Shown here: positions 1 to 9,557 of the stretch, one piece after another
How the letters are laid out: each line of letters opens with the position of its first letter
How positions within the stretch are numbered: the first letter of the stretch is position 1
DNA from: Bog-756 sp963741055
GTDB lineage: Bacteria; Actinomycetota; Acidimicrobiia; Acidimicrobiales; RAAP-2
Direction: 5' to 3'
Length of the DNA: 64,000 nt
Assembly: GCA_963741055.1 (NCBI GenBank)
Contig: CAVUGU010000007.1
Span: forward strand, 183,143-247,142
Translations under genes and position numbers: made by a program
Notes under the pieces: model-generated
What the model was told of the DNA's origin: nothing
The model's input: only the letters and a program-made list of their open reading frames with translations
Databases searched by the model: none

Positions 1-1194
1 GGCGGACGCGGTCTGGACCCAGGGCAAGCGGTTCGGGACCATCGGCGCCCGCAGGGGCGGGCGAACCTACGAGATCACCACCCACCGCGCCGAGGTGTAC
101 CGGCCCGACTCGCGCAAGCCCGAGGTGGCCTTCGGCGACGTGGTCGAAGACGACCTCTCGCGGCGCGACTTCACCATCAACGCGATGGCGCTGCGCCTCC
201 CCGAGCTCGAGCTGGTGGACCCCTTCGGCGGCCTCGCCGACCTCTCCGCGCGCCGACTGCGCACCCCGCTCGGGCCGGACGTGTCGTTTTCGGACGACCC
301 CTTGCGGATGCTGCGCGCGGCACGGTTCCTCGCGCAGTTCGGCCTCGAGCCCGCGCCGGAGCTGGTCGAAGCGGTGCGAAGCGGCCACCAGCGGCTCTCG
401 ATCGTCTCGGCCGAGCGCATCCGCGACGAGCTCGACAAGATCATGGTGCTGCCGGAGCCCTCGACGGCCCTCTGGTTCGTGGTCCGCACCGGTTTGGCCG
501 AAGAGTTCCTCCCGGAGTTGCCGGGACTCGCGCTCGAGCAGGATCCGATCCACCGGCACAAGGACGTGCTCGCCCACACCCTCGCCGTGGTCGACAAGAC
601 GCAGCCCGACCGGCTGCTGCGCCTCGCCGCGCTCTTCCACGACGTGGGCAAGCCGAGGACGAGGGCCTTCGGCGACGAAGGCGTGACCTTCCACCATCAC
701 GAGGTGGTGGGAGCCCGGATGACCCGGGCCCGGATGACCGCACTGCGGTACCCGAACGACGAGATCGACGTCGTGACCGATCTGGTCAACCTGCATCTGC
801 GCTTCCACACCTACCGCCTCGGCTGGACCGATCGCGCGGTGCGTCGCTACGTGCGCGACGCGGGTCCTCTCCTCGACCGGCTGAACGAGCTGACCCGCTG
901 CGACTGCACCACCCGCAACGCGAACAAGGCGAAGGCGCTCGGACGGAGGATGGACGAGCTCGAGGCGCGGATCGCCGCGCTGCGCGAACAGGAGGAGCTC
1001 GACTCCATCCGCCCCGATCTCAACGGTGACCAGGTGATGGGCCAACTCGGGATCGGTCCGGGGCGCGACGTCGGGAGAGCGCTCTCGTACCTGCTCGAGC
1101 TGCGTCTCGAAGAAGGTCCGCTCGCGAGGGCGAGGCGCGCCGCCGGCTCGACGAGTGGTGGAAGGAGCAGAAGGAGCAGGCCGGAAAGGCCTGA
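1..1194 (+). CDS. pcnA: CCA tRNA nucleotidyltransferase (partial, frameshifted 3' end)
   Basis: This is a class II CCA-adding enzyme, which builds or repairs the 3' CCA of tRNAs in the cytoplasm. The 5' end lies outside the window; the reading frame is open from base 2. After the palm-domain motif RRDFTINAMA comes the LFHDVGKPRTR motif of an HD domain, typical of actinobacterial PcnA. Near base 1128 the frame breaks. In the next frame the protein ends with RRLDEWWKEQKEQAGKA and a stop at 1192-1194, which is a normal C-terminus. The uncorrected frame would run on to 1306, antisense to ino1. The break is probably a sequencing indel in a run of GCGAGGGCGAGG. pcnA is also origin-proximal in mycobacteria. 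Confidence 0.9.
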
Positions 1195-1197
1195 GGG

Positions 1198-2298
1198 TCA
1201 GGCCTCTGCGGGCCAGCTCGGCCCCGGCTCCCCCCGTGCGAAGGACTCGACCAGAAGTTGCGCCTCGTCGTCGTGGTACTGCACGGGGGGCGACTTCATG
1301 AAGTAGGCGGAGGGACCGACCAGCGGGCCGCCGATCCCGCGGTCGAGAGCGAGCTTCGCGCACCGCACCGCGTCGATGATCACGCCCGCCGAGTTGGGGG
1401 AGTCCCAGACCTCGAGCTTGAGCTCGAGGTTGAGCGGGACGTCTCCGAAGTTGCGACCCTCCATGCGGATGTAGGCCCACTTTCGGTCCTGGAGCCACGG
1501 GACGTGATCGGAGGGTCCGATGTGGACGTCGTCGGCCGGCAGTGCGCCGTGTTCGATCTGGCTGGTCACCGCCTGGGTCTTCGACACCTTCTTCGACTCG
1601 AGACGACTGCGCTCCAGCATGTTCTTGAAGTCCATGTTGCCGCCCACGTTGAGTTGGTAGGTGTGATCGAGGGCGAGGCCGCGATCCTCGAAGAGACGGG
1701 TCAGGATGCGGTGGACGATGGTCGAGCCCACCTGGCTCTTGATGTCGTCGCCGACGATGGGCAGCCCGGCCTCGTGGAACCGGCGTGCCCACTCGGGATC
1801 CGACGCGATGAACACAGGGATCGCGTTGACGAACGCGCAGCCGGCCTCGAGGCAGGCGGCCGCGTAGAAGCGCTGCGCCTCTTCCGAGCCGACCGGGAGA
1901 TAGCTGACCAGTACGTCCGCACGTGCTCGGCGGAGAGCGGCCGCCACGTCGGTGGCCTCGCACGGGGACTCCTCGACGATCTCGCGGTAGTAGGTGCCGA
2001 GACCGTCGAGCGTCGGCCCGCGCTGCACGGTCACCCCGAGCTCGCCGACCGAGGCGAACCGGACGGTGTTGTTCTGACCGGCGTAGATCGCCTTGCCGAG
2101 GTCGGCACCGACTTTCGAGGCGTCGACGTCGAAGGCGGCGACGAACTCGAGGTCGCGGACGTGGTAGCCGCCGAGCACCACGTGCATCAGGCCGGGGACC
2201 GTGTCGGTCGGGTCGGCGGCTCGGTAGTACTCGACACCCTGGACGAGCGAGCTGGCGCAATTCCCTACGCCGGCGACGGCTACGCGAATGGTGCTCAT
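1198..2298 (-). CDS. ino1: inositol-3-phosphate synthase
   Basis: This enzyme converts glucose 6-phosphate to 1L-myo-inositol 1-phosphate with NAD. It is the first step towards phosphatidylinositol and mycothiol in actinobacteria. The 366-residue protein is the short prokaryotic type, with an N-terminal Rossmann segment (VAVAGVGNCASSLVQG) and the conserved NVGGNMDFKNML region. ATG at 2298 is chosen because GAAGGG precedes it and it overlaps the stop of the upstream padR gene (ATGA). A longer in-frame start at 2406 would lie inside padR. The padR-ino1 pair is also found in Mycobacterium tuberculosis, so PadR probably controls this gene. Confidence 0.93.
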   Translation of the reverse strand: MSTIRVAVAGVGNCASSLVQGVEYYRAADPTDTVPGLMHVVLGGYHVRDLEFVAAFDVDASKVGADLGKAIYAGQNNTVRFASVGELGVTVQRGPTLDGLGTYYREIVEESPCEATDVAAALRRARADVLVSYLPVGSEEAQRFYAAACLEAGCAFVNAIPVFIASDPEWARRFHEAGLPIVGDDIKSQVGSTIVHRILTRLFEDRGLALDHTYQLNVGGNMDFKNMLERSRLESKKVSKTQAVTSQIEHGALPADDVHIGPSDHVPWLQDRKWAYIRMEGRNFGDVPLNLELKLEVWDSPNSAGVIIDAVRCAKLALDRGIGGPLVGPSAYFMKSPPVQYHDDEAQLLVESFARGEPGPSWPAEA

Positions 2299-2966
2299 GG
2301 ACGATTTCCCTTCGTTGTCGGCACCGCGTCCCTCCGACGGGACTCGCGGTGCGGTCGAGTGGTGGACTGCTGGAGACGCTCGGCGTCGATGAGGCGGTCG
2401 AGCCACGCGATGTCGTGCTCGGTCGCCTCGGTGCTGTGCTCGACGAGCGAGCGGGTGTAGTCGTCGAGGCCGCTGCCGGCGGCCCGTCGTTGATCGTTGG
2501 CGAGACGGCGGGTCAGCTGCGCCCGACGCCGCTCGAGCAGGGCGAGGCGGGCTTGAGGCGCGAGGTGACGTGCGAACGCGAGGCGCAACGAGAAGCTGCG
2601 CGCGTCGTCGGCACCGGCGGGTTCCTCCGCGTCGAGGAGCTGTTCGAAGAGCTCGCGGCCGTGGTCGGTGATCCGGTAGACCTTGCGCGACCGCTTGGTC
2701 GTCCGACCGGTCCCCGCTCGCCGCGCGCGAAGGCCCGCCCGCTCGCCGCTGAGCGAGCCCGTCGACGGGATCGGGGGTACCGGGCCGGTGCCACCCGACT
2801 CGGTGACGGTGACCGCGTGGCTCGCCTCGAGACGCGACAGGGCGGGGTAGAGCGAGCCGAACGAGATGTTGGCGAAGAGGCCGAGCTCGTCGCGCAACCG
2901 CCGGCGGATCTCGTACCCGTGCATCTCCTGCTCGAGCAGGAGTCCGAGGATGGCGAGCTCGAGCAC
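2295..2966 (-). CDS. PadR-family transcriptional regulator
   Basis: A DNA-binding regulator of 223 residues. The N-terminal winged helix is typical PadR: LELAILGLLLEQEMHGYEI, then GSLYPALSRLEA and VYRITDHGRELF. A longer C-terminal helical region (PadR C-terminal/Vir type) follows and should form the dimer. The GTG start at 2966 puts the helix-turn-helix at the very N-terminus as usual. About 35 residues rich in Gly, Pro and Arg are inserted between the two wing strands. The gene overlaps ino1 by 4 bp and is probably cotranscribed with it. AT-rich direct repeats 50 bp upstream are a candidate operator, so autoregulation is likely. The effector is unknown. Confidence 0.88.
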   Translation of the reverse strand: MLELAILGLLLEQEMHGYEIRRRLRDELGLFANISFGSLYPALSRLEASHAVTVTESGGTGPVPPIPSTGSLSGERAGLRARRAGTGRTTKRSRKVYRITDHGRELFEQLLDAEEPAGADDARSFSLRLAFARHLAPQARLALLERRRAQLTRRLANDQRRAAGSGLDDYTRSLVEHSTEATEHDIAWLDRLIDAERLQQSTTRPHRESRRRDAVPTTKGNRP

Positions 2967-3017
2967 GTCAGCCCGGGTGGGCGGATCGGGTCGGGTTCAG
3001 CGAACGCATGCCGGAGA

Positions 3018-3040
3018 CGATATATCAATTCGATATATCA
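3018..3040. promoter_or_regulatory. candidate PadR operator/promoter
   Basis: CGATATATCA occurs twice (3018-3027 and 3031-3040), separated by ATT. Each copy is partly self-complementary (GATATATC). The stretch is strikingly AT-rich for this DNA. It lies about 50 bp upstream of the padR-ino1 start and 110 bp upstream of the divergent DUF5318 gene. That position fits an autoregulatory operator overlapping a promoter. Binding by PadR is inferred. Confidence 0.55.
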
Positions 3041-3150
3041 GTGCAACACATGTGCCTACCGCCCGGTGGGGTCCGGCCCTCCCGGCCCGGGGCAGATCGG
3101 GCCCGCCGGACTACGGACCGAGGACCGCCGGCCGGGTACCCTTGAACGCA

Positions 3151-3597
3151 GTGAGCTTCCGTCCCGGAGCAGCCGCAGGAGTGCAGACGTCTCCCGCCGG
3201 TGGGCAGGTCGAATACGCCCTCGCCCGTAATGCGGTGGTCCGTGAGTATCGCCGGGGCCGGCTCTCCCGCCTCGACGTCTGCGACGCCCATCCCGAGCTC
3301 GTTCGGTGCGCACGCAACCTGGGCGATGCGACCGGGGAGAACTGCCCCATCTGCGAGGACGCCGTCCTCGTCGACGTGACCTTCGTCTTCGGCGCACGAC
3401 TTCCCTCGGGCGGGCGGTGCGTCGCCACCAAGGCCGAGCTCGCGCGGTACTGGAGGCGGAAGGACCCGGTGGTCTGTTACGTGGTCGAGGTCTGCGCCGA
3501 GTGCTCGTGGAACCACCTGGTGCGCATGTACCCGGCGGGTGAGGGAATCGGTGCGGGACCCGCCCGGGCCGCGGCCCGGGGGCGCCCGACCGGCTGA
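3151..3597 (+). CDS. DUF5318 family protein
   Basis: A conserved actinobacterial protein of unknown function, about 148 residues. It carries two cysteine pairs, ENCPICEDAVL and EVCAECSWNHLV, which look like a zinc-ribbon-type metal site. The spacing and the ending CSWNHLV match the M. tuberculosis homologue (Rv0049), which also sits beside padR-ino1. The start is uncertain: GTG at 3151 is used here, and GTG at 3181 follows GCAGGA directly. It is divergent from padR. Confidence 0.8.
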   Translation: MSFRPGAAAGVQTSPAGGQVEYALARNAVVREYRRGRLSRLDVCDAHPELVRCARNLGDATGENCPICEDAVLVDVTFVFGARLPSGGRCVATKAELARYWRRKDPVVCYVVEVCAECSWNHLVRMYPAGEGIGAGPARAAARGRPTG

Positions 3598-3637
3598 CCG
3601 CTGCGGGGCCGACCGGCGCGTGGCCGCCCCTGATCGG

Positions 3638-6554
3638 TCAGGAGCTCTGCGTCGTGGCGCCGATTGCGACGATGTTCGATGCCTGCCCGACCGGCCGGGA
3701 CCCGATGTCGACGATCAGCGTCGCGCTCGAAGTTCTATAGGACCAGCGTGGGCCGGACGTGCTCGAGTGGCTCAGGTTCCGACCGTCGAGGGTGACCTGG
3801 TCCGGTCGGGTGACGTCGATCATTTCGACGGTGGTCGACACCGAGCTCGGTTCGCCGGGGTAGCTCCCGTGCGCGGCGCCGACGGTGACTCGGACCGCCG
3901 GTCTTCCGCCGACGCTCCCGCTCGAGGACGTGGTGAGGAGGGTCTCGGTGTGCTGACCCCTGGTGTAGCCGAGCCCGTGGCCCGCGTCGCCGTAGAAATC
4001 GAAGGACCCCGTCGCTCCCGGGTAGACGATGGCAGTGAGCGCACGCGGCGGCCCGGTGCCCCCGTTCGACGGCTGCTCGGGGATGATTCCGCCCTGGCGC
4101 ACGAAGACCGGCATCTGGTCGAGCGGCACCGACAAGGTGGTGGTCGACGGCCCGGTGAACGTGGCGCCGCTGAAGAAGTCGACCCACCGGCCCGGCGGGA
4201 CCCAGACCGTGGTCGACGCCACGTCCCCCGGCGAGGTGACCGGCGCGACCAGCATGTCCCGCCCGTAGAGGTACTCGGTCGGGTTCTCGTAGGCGGAAGG
4301 TTGGTCGGGGTAGTCGAGGTAGAGCGGGTGTGCCATCGGCAGTCCGGTCTGATTGGCCTCGGCGGCCAAGGTGTAGGTGTAAGGGAGCAGGGACTCGCGG
4401 AGCCGGAGGAAGGACTCGGCGATCCCTTGCACCGGTTGGGGGTACTGCCAGGGAAGGCGGTCCTCGTTGTTGGAGTGCAGTCGGAGGATCGGTTGGAAGG
4501 TCCCGAGTTGAACCCAGCGGTCGTAGAGATCGGGGGGATCGGCCCCGGACTGACTCGGTGGCGGACCGAGATAGCTGCCGACGTCACTGCTCACGTACGG
4601 CTCGCCGATGGTGGCCTCGTCGGGGACCAGGGCGGCTTCGGTCGAGAGGGTGTTCCAGGTGCCCCACGCGTCCCCGGTGAAGGCGATGGCCGAGGTGTGG
4701 TCCGACCACGGTCCCGCCGGGTACACCTGTTGGGGATTGCCGTTGGATCCTCCGATGCGGGCGAGCACAAAGCCGCGCTCGCCGAGATTGACCATGTCCT
4801 GCGCGTAGAGGTGGCCGATCCACGCGTCGGGGGTCAGGCCCGGCGAGGACACGATCGAGTCGTCGCAACACCAGTCGAGCCACCAGAAGGCGACGCCCTG
4901 TTTCTGGAAGCTCTGCTGGAGCTCGAAATTGGATTGGGCCTGGGGGACCGAGCTCCAGTTCCACACCTTGCAGTTCCCGTTCGTGCAGCTGGAGGCCGCG
5001 AGGGAGTTGCCGGCGATGCCTTCCGCCAACGGCAGCTTCGGGTCGTTGTCGTCGATGCTCGAGTGGATGTTCAACGTCACGCCGATGCCGTGGGCGTGCG
5101 CCCAATCGAGGAACGACGACGGAGACGGGAAGAGGGAAGGGTTCCATTCCCAGCCGTTCCAGTCGTTCGGCGCCTTCCAGTCGGTGTCGAGCGAGAGGGT
5201 GTTGAGGGGCACCTGGTTGGAGACGAACTCGGGATAGAGGGAGTGCTCGATGGTGCTGCTCGAGTAGGGCGTGTAGTCGGAGTACCAGACGCCGAACTCG
5301 TTCCGAGGAAGGAGCGGCGCGGGACCGGTGAGCTCCGCCAAGGTCTGCAGGGCACCGGCATAGTCCTTTCCGTAGACGAAGAGGTACCCGTCCTCGACGT
5401 CACCGTGTGCGGGCCGCGGTTCGATCCATCCCTTCGCGGTCCAGAGCGCGCTCTGGGTGTCGTCGAGCAGGCGCCATCCCGCCGTGTCCAGCAGACCGTC
5501 GGTGTTGAGCGGCTGGATGACCGGCTTGGCAGGTCGCACCGGACTGTCCGGGTCCGCAGGTCGGGAGGTCGTTGTAGGTATCGGTGTCGAACCCCCGGAA
5601 CCAGCCTCCGAGAGGTCCGTTCGACGTCGGCGCGGGCGGCGGTCCGATGCTCGGGCCGACGGCCAGGGTGTCGACACCGAGATCGAAGCTGTCCGGAGTG
5701 GTGCCGACCACCTCGATCGAGTTGGAACCCGCCTCGAGGGGAACCGTGGTGGTGAAGGTCGTCCACGGTTCGGCCGCCGCCGTCGGAGCGGCATCGATGA
5801 TCTGCTGGAGCCGGCCGTTCACCTCGAGGTCGAGGCTGCTCGAGGCCGGTGTCAGTGGAGGAGTCGCGAGGTTGGTGTAGCGCAGCGACACCGTGGCGGG
5901 ACCTGCGGTGGCCCCGAGGACGTGCCAGGTGACGCTGGCGCCGGCATTGACGAAGAACCCCGCGTAGCCGGCGGTGCTCTGGTACCCGGCAAAGGTCTGG
6001 CTGAGAGTGGCGCCCCCGCCGAGCGTCGCCGCGCCCGCCTGGCACACCTCGCCGGAGGTGCACTCCCACCCCCAGGTGGGCGCCGCAGTCGAAGGCCGAC
6101 CTCCGTCTGACATCTGGAGCGAGGTGTTGAGCGGCGTGAAGGGCCCCGATCCCAGCTTGTAGCGCAAGGTGGCGCTGGACGTCCGCACGGTCAGCCAGCC
6201 CGCCGAGCTGGAGACGGAGTAGCGGGGGACCGGCATCCGTCGGTCGAGGGCGTTGACAGTGGGGCTGTTCTCGAAATGCTGCGACGGGGAGTACTCGAGA
6301 CGGAGGAGGCCCAGACTCAGAACCTCGACGCGCACGTCGCCCACGTGAACAATGGCCGAGGAGTGGGCGACCCCTGCCCCCATGTCGATCGGCGTCGCCA
6401 GGTCCACCGGGTGGGTGTCGTGAGACGCCTCGCCTGTCGACGGGGCGGCTGAAGAACCTGTGCCGGAGAAGACGATGACGGCCAGTACGAGGATCGGGAG
6501 CGCGATGAGCGCGATTCGTCTCACCCGACGGCTCCCACCGGTGCAGCATGCCAT
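3638..6554 (-). CDS. secreted glycoside hydrolase family 31 with carbohydrate-binding module (frameshifted)
   Basis: A GH31 alpha-glycosidase (alpha-glucosidase or alpha-xylosidase class) that should act outside the cell. The start at 6554 gives an N-terminus with arginines followed by a hydrophobic stretch (IALIALPILVLAVIVF), a signal peptide or anchor. A beta-rich N-domain follows, then a CBM6/35-like module (SVTWHVLGA to EVVGTTPDSFDLGVDTLAVG), then the catalytic barrel. GH31 landmarks are visible: WWLDW holds the nucleophile Asp, FTGDAWGTW the acid/base Asp, and SSDVGSY follows. The frame breaks near 5560, just before the barrel; both parts align with one continuous family member. It is probably an indel. 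The substrate cannot be read from sequence. Confidence 0.82.
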
Positions 6555-6808
6555 CGCAGCGAGCGGCGGTCCCGGGTGGGAGCGGCCTCGGCATTCCAGG
6601 AGCCAGCGGTGCTCGGTGACTGGTCGCCCGGGTGTCAGTCCTGCGCCTGTGGCGAAGACTCTCACGGGACCCCGCCCTGGCGGCCCTTCGGCCCCACCCA
6701 CCGAGGCGCTACCATTAGTTGGGTTCACGCTGTGATCCACGGTGGCTCCGCCACCGGCCATGCCGCCGGCAGCCTTCGGGCGCTGGACGGTCGATCAGGA
6801 GGACCTCG

Positions 6809-7624
6809 ATGTCCGAGTCCCGCTCTGCCCCCGTCACCGTGCCGAAGGTGCGCGCCTCGAAACGCCGTGACGGCAGCACCCCCCTCGTGATGGTCACCGC
6901 GTACGACGCGCCGAGCGCGCGGATCGCGGATGCCGCCGGGGTGGACCTGCTGCTCGTCGGCGACTCGGTCGCCAACACGGTGCTCGGCTACGAACACACC
7001 TTTCAAGTCACCATCGAGGACATGGCGCACCACACCGCGGCGGTCGCCCGGGCGCGACCGCGCCCGCTCATCGTGGCGGACCTCCCGTGGATGACCTACC
7101 ACCTCGAGCCGGTGGACACCTTGCGCAACGCGGCCTCGCTGATCCGAGCGGGAGCCGAGGCGGTCAAGCTCGAGGGAGGGCACTCGAGGGTGCCGATGAT
7201 CGAGGCGTTGGTCGATGCCGAGATCCCGGTGATGGGGCACCTTGGCCTCACCCCGCAGTCGGTGCACGCGCTCGGCGGCTATCGGGTGCAGGCGAAGGAC
7301 GAGGTGGCCGCCAACCTTCTGGCCACCGACGCGAAGGCCATCGCGGCCGCGGGCTGCTTCGCAGTCGTGCTCGAGGGGATCCCCGAGCGGGTCGGCGAGG
7401 TGGTCACCGAGATGCTCGAGGTCCCGACCATCGGGATCGGCGCCGGGCCGGGCTGTGACGGACAGGTGCTGGTCTTCCACGACCTGGTCGGTCTGACCCC
7501 GTCCGTGCCGAAATTCGTTCGCCGGTACGCGGAGCTCGAGAAGACCGCGGTCGAGGCGGTCGCCGCCTTCGCCGAGGACGTCCGGACCGGCGCCTTCCCC
7601 TCCGACGCGGAGGTCTACCACTGA
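6809..7624 (+). CDS. panB: 3-methyl-2-oxobutanoate hydroxymethyltransferase
   Basis: PanB transfers a hydroxymethyl group from 5,10-methylene-THF to 2-oxoisovalerate, the first committed step of pantothenate and CoA synthesis. The protein is 271 residues, normal for the family. Visible signatures are MVTAYDAPSARIADAAGVD near the N-terminus, LLVGDSVANTVLGY, and the metal and substrate region EAVKLEGG. The ATG at 6809 follows a near-perfect AGGAGG. An upstream in-frame start at 6719 lacks such a site. No other pan genes are adjacent. Confidence 0.95.
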   Translation: MSESRSAPVTVPKVRASKRRDGSTPLVMVTAYDAPSARIADAAGVDLLLVGDSVANTVLGYEHTFQVTIEDMAHHTAAVARARPRPLIVADLPWMTYHLEPVDTLRNAASLIRAGAEAVKLEGGHSRVPMIEALVDAEIPVMGHLGLTPQSVHALGGYRVQAKDEVAANLLATDAKAIAAAGCFAVVLEGIPERVGEVVTEMLEVPTIGIGAGPGCDGQVLVFHDLVGLTPSVPKFVRRYAELEKTAVEAVAAFAEDVRTGAFPSDAEVYH

Positions 7625-7686
7625 GGACCCGCTAGGCTCCCGTTGCTCGGGCGCCCCCCGCGGGTCGTCCGGTCAGTTCCGACCTG

Positions 7687-7722
7687 CTCCACTTGGTGGA
7701 GCCCGGCCAACGATGGGCCGGT
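7687..7722 (+). promoter_or_regulatory. two hairpins in the rpsF leader
   Basis: CTCCAC-TTG-GTGGAG (7687-7701) is followed by a second stem pairing CCGGCC with GGCCGG around 7704-7722. The SD sequence of rpsF is just downstream. In many bacteria a structured rpsF leader is bound by the S6:S18 complex for autogenous control. The position fits, but the consensus could not be verified here. Confidence 0.35.
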
Positions 7723-7743
7723 CCAGAGGGAGGTGAGCCGCAG

Positions 7744-8076
7744 GTGCGGCCTTACGAGACCATGGTGATCTTCGACACCGCTGCCGACGAGGCCGCGGTC
7801 AACGGGGTTCTCGATCGCGCGCTCGACGCGCTCCGGGCGAAAGGCGGCAACCCGGGGAGGGTCGAGCGTTGGGGGCGGCGGACCTTCGCCTACGAGGTCC
7901 AGCACAAGCGCGAGGGCTACTACGTGATCATCGAGCTCACGGCGGAACCACCCGCGGTCGGGGACATGGAGCGGGTGCTCGTCCTCGCCGACGAGGTGAT
8001 CCGGCACAAGGTGATCAGGCTTCCGGACAAGGTGGCCGGACGACAGGCCGCGGCGGCGGCGAACGGGGAGGGTTGA
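7744..8076 (+). CDS. rpsF: 30S ribosomal protein S6
   Basis: A component of the small subunit platform that pairs with S18. The 110-residue protein begins VRPYETMVIFD and contains GRRTFAYEVQHKREGYYVI, both diagnostic for bS6. The GTG at 7744 is preceded by GGGAGGTGAG, a strong ribosome binding site. It is the first gene of the rpsF-ssb-rpsR-rplI cluster; ssb begins 1 bp after its stop. Confidence 0.96.
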   Translation: MRPYETMVIFDTAADEAAVNGVLDRALDALRAKGGNPGRVERWGRRTFAYEVQHKREGYYVIIELTAEPPAVGDMERVLVLADEVIRHKVIRLPDKVAGRQAAAAANGEG

Positions 8077-8077
8077 G

Positions 8078-8543
8078 ATGGCCAACGGCAACAGCGTGAC
8101 CCTGGTCGGGAACATCACGCGCGATCCCGAGCTCCGGTTCACCAATACCGGGCAGGCCACGACCAGCTTCGGTCTCGCGGTGAACCGCAGGTGGCAGAAC
8201 CGCCAGACCCAGGAGTGGGAGGAGGCCACCTCCTTCTTCGACATCGTCTGCTGGCGCGAGATGGCGGAGAACGCGGCCGAGAGCCTGGCGCGCGGCTCCC
8301 GGGTGATCGTGACCGGCCGGCTCGAGCAGCGCAGCTGGGAGACCCCCGACGGGGACAAACGGTCCAAGGTCGAGGTGGTCGCCGACGAGATCGGCCCGAG
8401 CATCCGCTGGGCGACCGCGCAGGTCACCAAGAACGAACGGCGCGGCCCCGGCGACGGCGGGGGGCGCGGCGCGAGCCGGGGAGGCGGCGGCGGCTGCCCC
8501 CGCCGAGCCGCAGGGATACGGATACAGCGAGGAGCCCTTCTAG
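8078..8543 (+). CDS. ssb: single-stranded DNA-binding protein (frameshifted near C-terminus)
   Basis: SSB coats single-stranded DNA in replication, repair and recombination. An N-terminal OB fold (SVTLVGNITRDPELRFTNTG, FDIVCWREMAENAAESLARG) is followed by a glycine-rich linker. The frame is lost between about 8465 and 8495 in a GGC-repeat and C-run. In the correct frame the protein ends AEPQGYGYSEEPF with a stop at 8541-8543. That ending is the acidic tip with terminal Pro-Phe through which SSB recruits partner proteins, so the gene is surely intact in the organism. Read uncorrected, ssb would fuse in frame to rpsR. Confidence 0.92.
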
Positions 8544-8545
8544 CC

Positions 8546-9114
8546 ATGGCGAGGAGCAACGACCGAGGAGGATCGGGACGACGGTCCTCGAAGGACGCCG
8601 GCCGGCGGATCAAGAAGAAGCCGTGCGCCCTCTGCAAGGACCGGGTGGAGTGGGTCGACTACAAGGACGTCTCCATGCTCCGCAAGTACATGAGCGATCG
8701 GGGAAAGATCCGTGCCCGGCGGGTATCCGGCAACTGCGCCCAGCACCAACGCGACGTGGCGGTCGCGATCAAGACCGCACGCGAGCTGGTCCTGCTCCCC
8801 TACACGCAGCGGACCACCACCGAGCGTCCCGGTGGGCGACGTGGCCGCGACGCGGCTTCGGTGGACGGCGTGGTCGTGACGAGGCGCCGTCCTCTCCCGG
8901 TGGCGGGCCGAGTGGTGGCGCCGGCGCCCGGGGCGGGCAGACCGAAGTGCTCGAGGCCCAGGTGATCGAGCTCGAAGGCGGCGAGGAGGTCGTGCTCGTC
9001 GAGGACGAGGCGACCGGCGACGAGGTGGTGCTCGTCGAGGAGAGCAGCACGGGCGACGGCGAGGCCGCGCCCGCCGGGGACAACGCTGCCACCGAGGACG
9101 GTGCAGAGGGATGA
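8546..9114 (+). CDS. rpsR: 30S ribosomal protein S18 with long acidic C-terminal extension (frameshifted)
   Basis: The first 90 or so residues are a normal bS18: basic N-terminus, KKKPCALCKDRVEWVDYKD, and LLPYTQRT at the usual end. Instead of stopping, the DNA stays coding in style to 9114, where the stop overlaps the rplI start (ATGA). After a frame break near 8850 it reads a Gly/Arg-rich linker. An acidic, repetitive tail follows (EEVVLVEDEATGDEVVLVEE), ending in ATEDGAEG. Ignoring the break, the frame closes at 8965. The tail could instead be a separate small gene starting at a GTG near 8948 or 8963, but no good RBS is visible. The tail is unusual for bS18. Confidence 0.7.
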
Positions 9115-9557
9115 AGGTCCTCCTCCGCCGCGACGTCGACGGGGTCGGCAAACGCGGCGACATCATCGACGTCTCGGGCGGATTCGCCCGGAACCACCTG
9201 CTCCCGGCCGGAAAGGCGATCGTCGCGACCACCGGCATCGAGAGCCAGGCCGAGGCCATGCGCCGCTCGAGGGACCTGCGCGACGCGAAGGACCGCGAAT
9301 CGTCCGAGACGGTGGCCCGGCTCCTCGTCGGTACCGCCGTCACCATTCCGGCCCGGGCCAGCGGCGACCGTCTCTTCGGCTCGGTCTCCTCGGCGGACAT
9401 CGTGCGAGAGGTGGAGCAGCAGGTGGGGGCGGTGATCGACCGCAAGGACGTCGTCCTCGACGAACCGATCAAGACGCTCGGGAGCCACACCGTTCGAGTC
9501 GAACTGGTCGGCGGGGTCGAGTTCGACCTGACCGTCGAGGTCGTCGCCGGGTCCTGA
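9111..9557 (+). CDS. rplI: 50S ribosomal protein L9
   Basis: bL9 binds 23S rRNA near L1 and has two domains joined by a long helix. The 148-residue protein begins MKVLLRRDVDGVGKRGDIID, continues GGFARNHLLPAGKA (the N-domain signature), and has the C-domain around LFGSVSSADIV and GSHTVRVEL. It overlaps the end of the rpsR reading frame by 4 bp, so translational coupling is likely. Confidence 0.96.
   Translation: MKVLLRRDVDGVGKRGDIIDVSGGFARNHLLPAGKAIVATTGIESQAEAMRRSRDLRDAKDRESSETVARLLVGTAVTIPARASGDRLFGSVSSADIVREVEQQVGAVIDRKDVVLDEPIKTLGSHTVRVELVGGVEFDLTVEVVAGS

Noticed and set aside
1258..2460. Long open frame antisense to ino1, and similar long antisense frames across the window
   Set aside because: They mirror well-conserved genes; in GC-rich DNA the opposite strand is often open by codon bias alone.
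8078..8965. An in-frame SSB-S18 fusion protein
   Set aside because: The standard SSB ending (EEPF, stop) and a normal S18 start exist at the right place in the neighbouring frame; the fusion is created by an indel.
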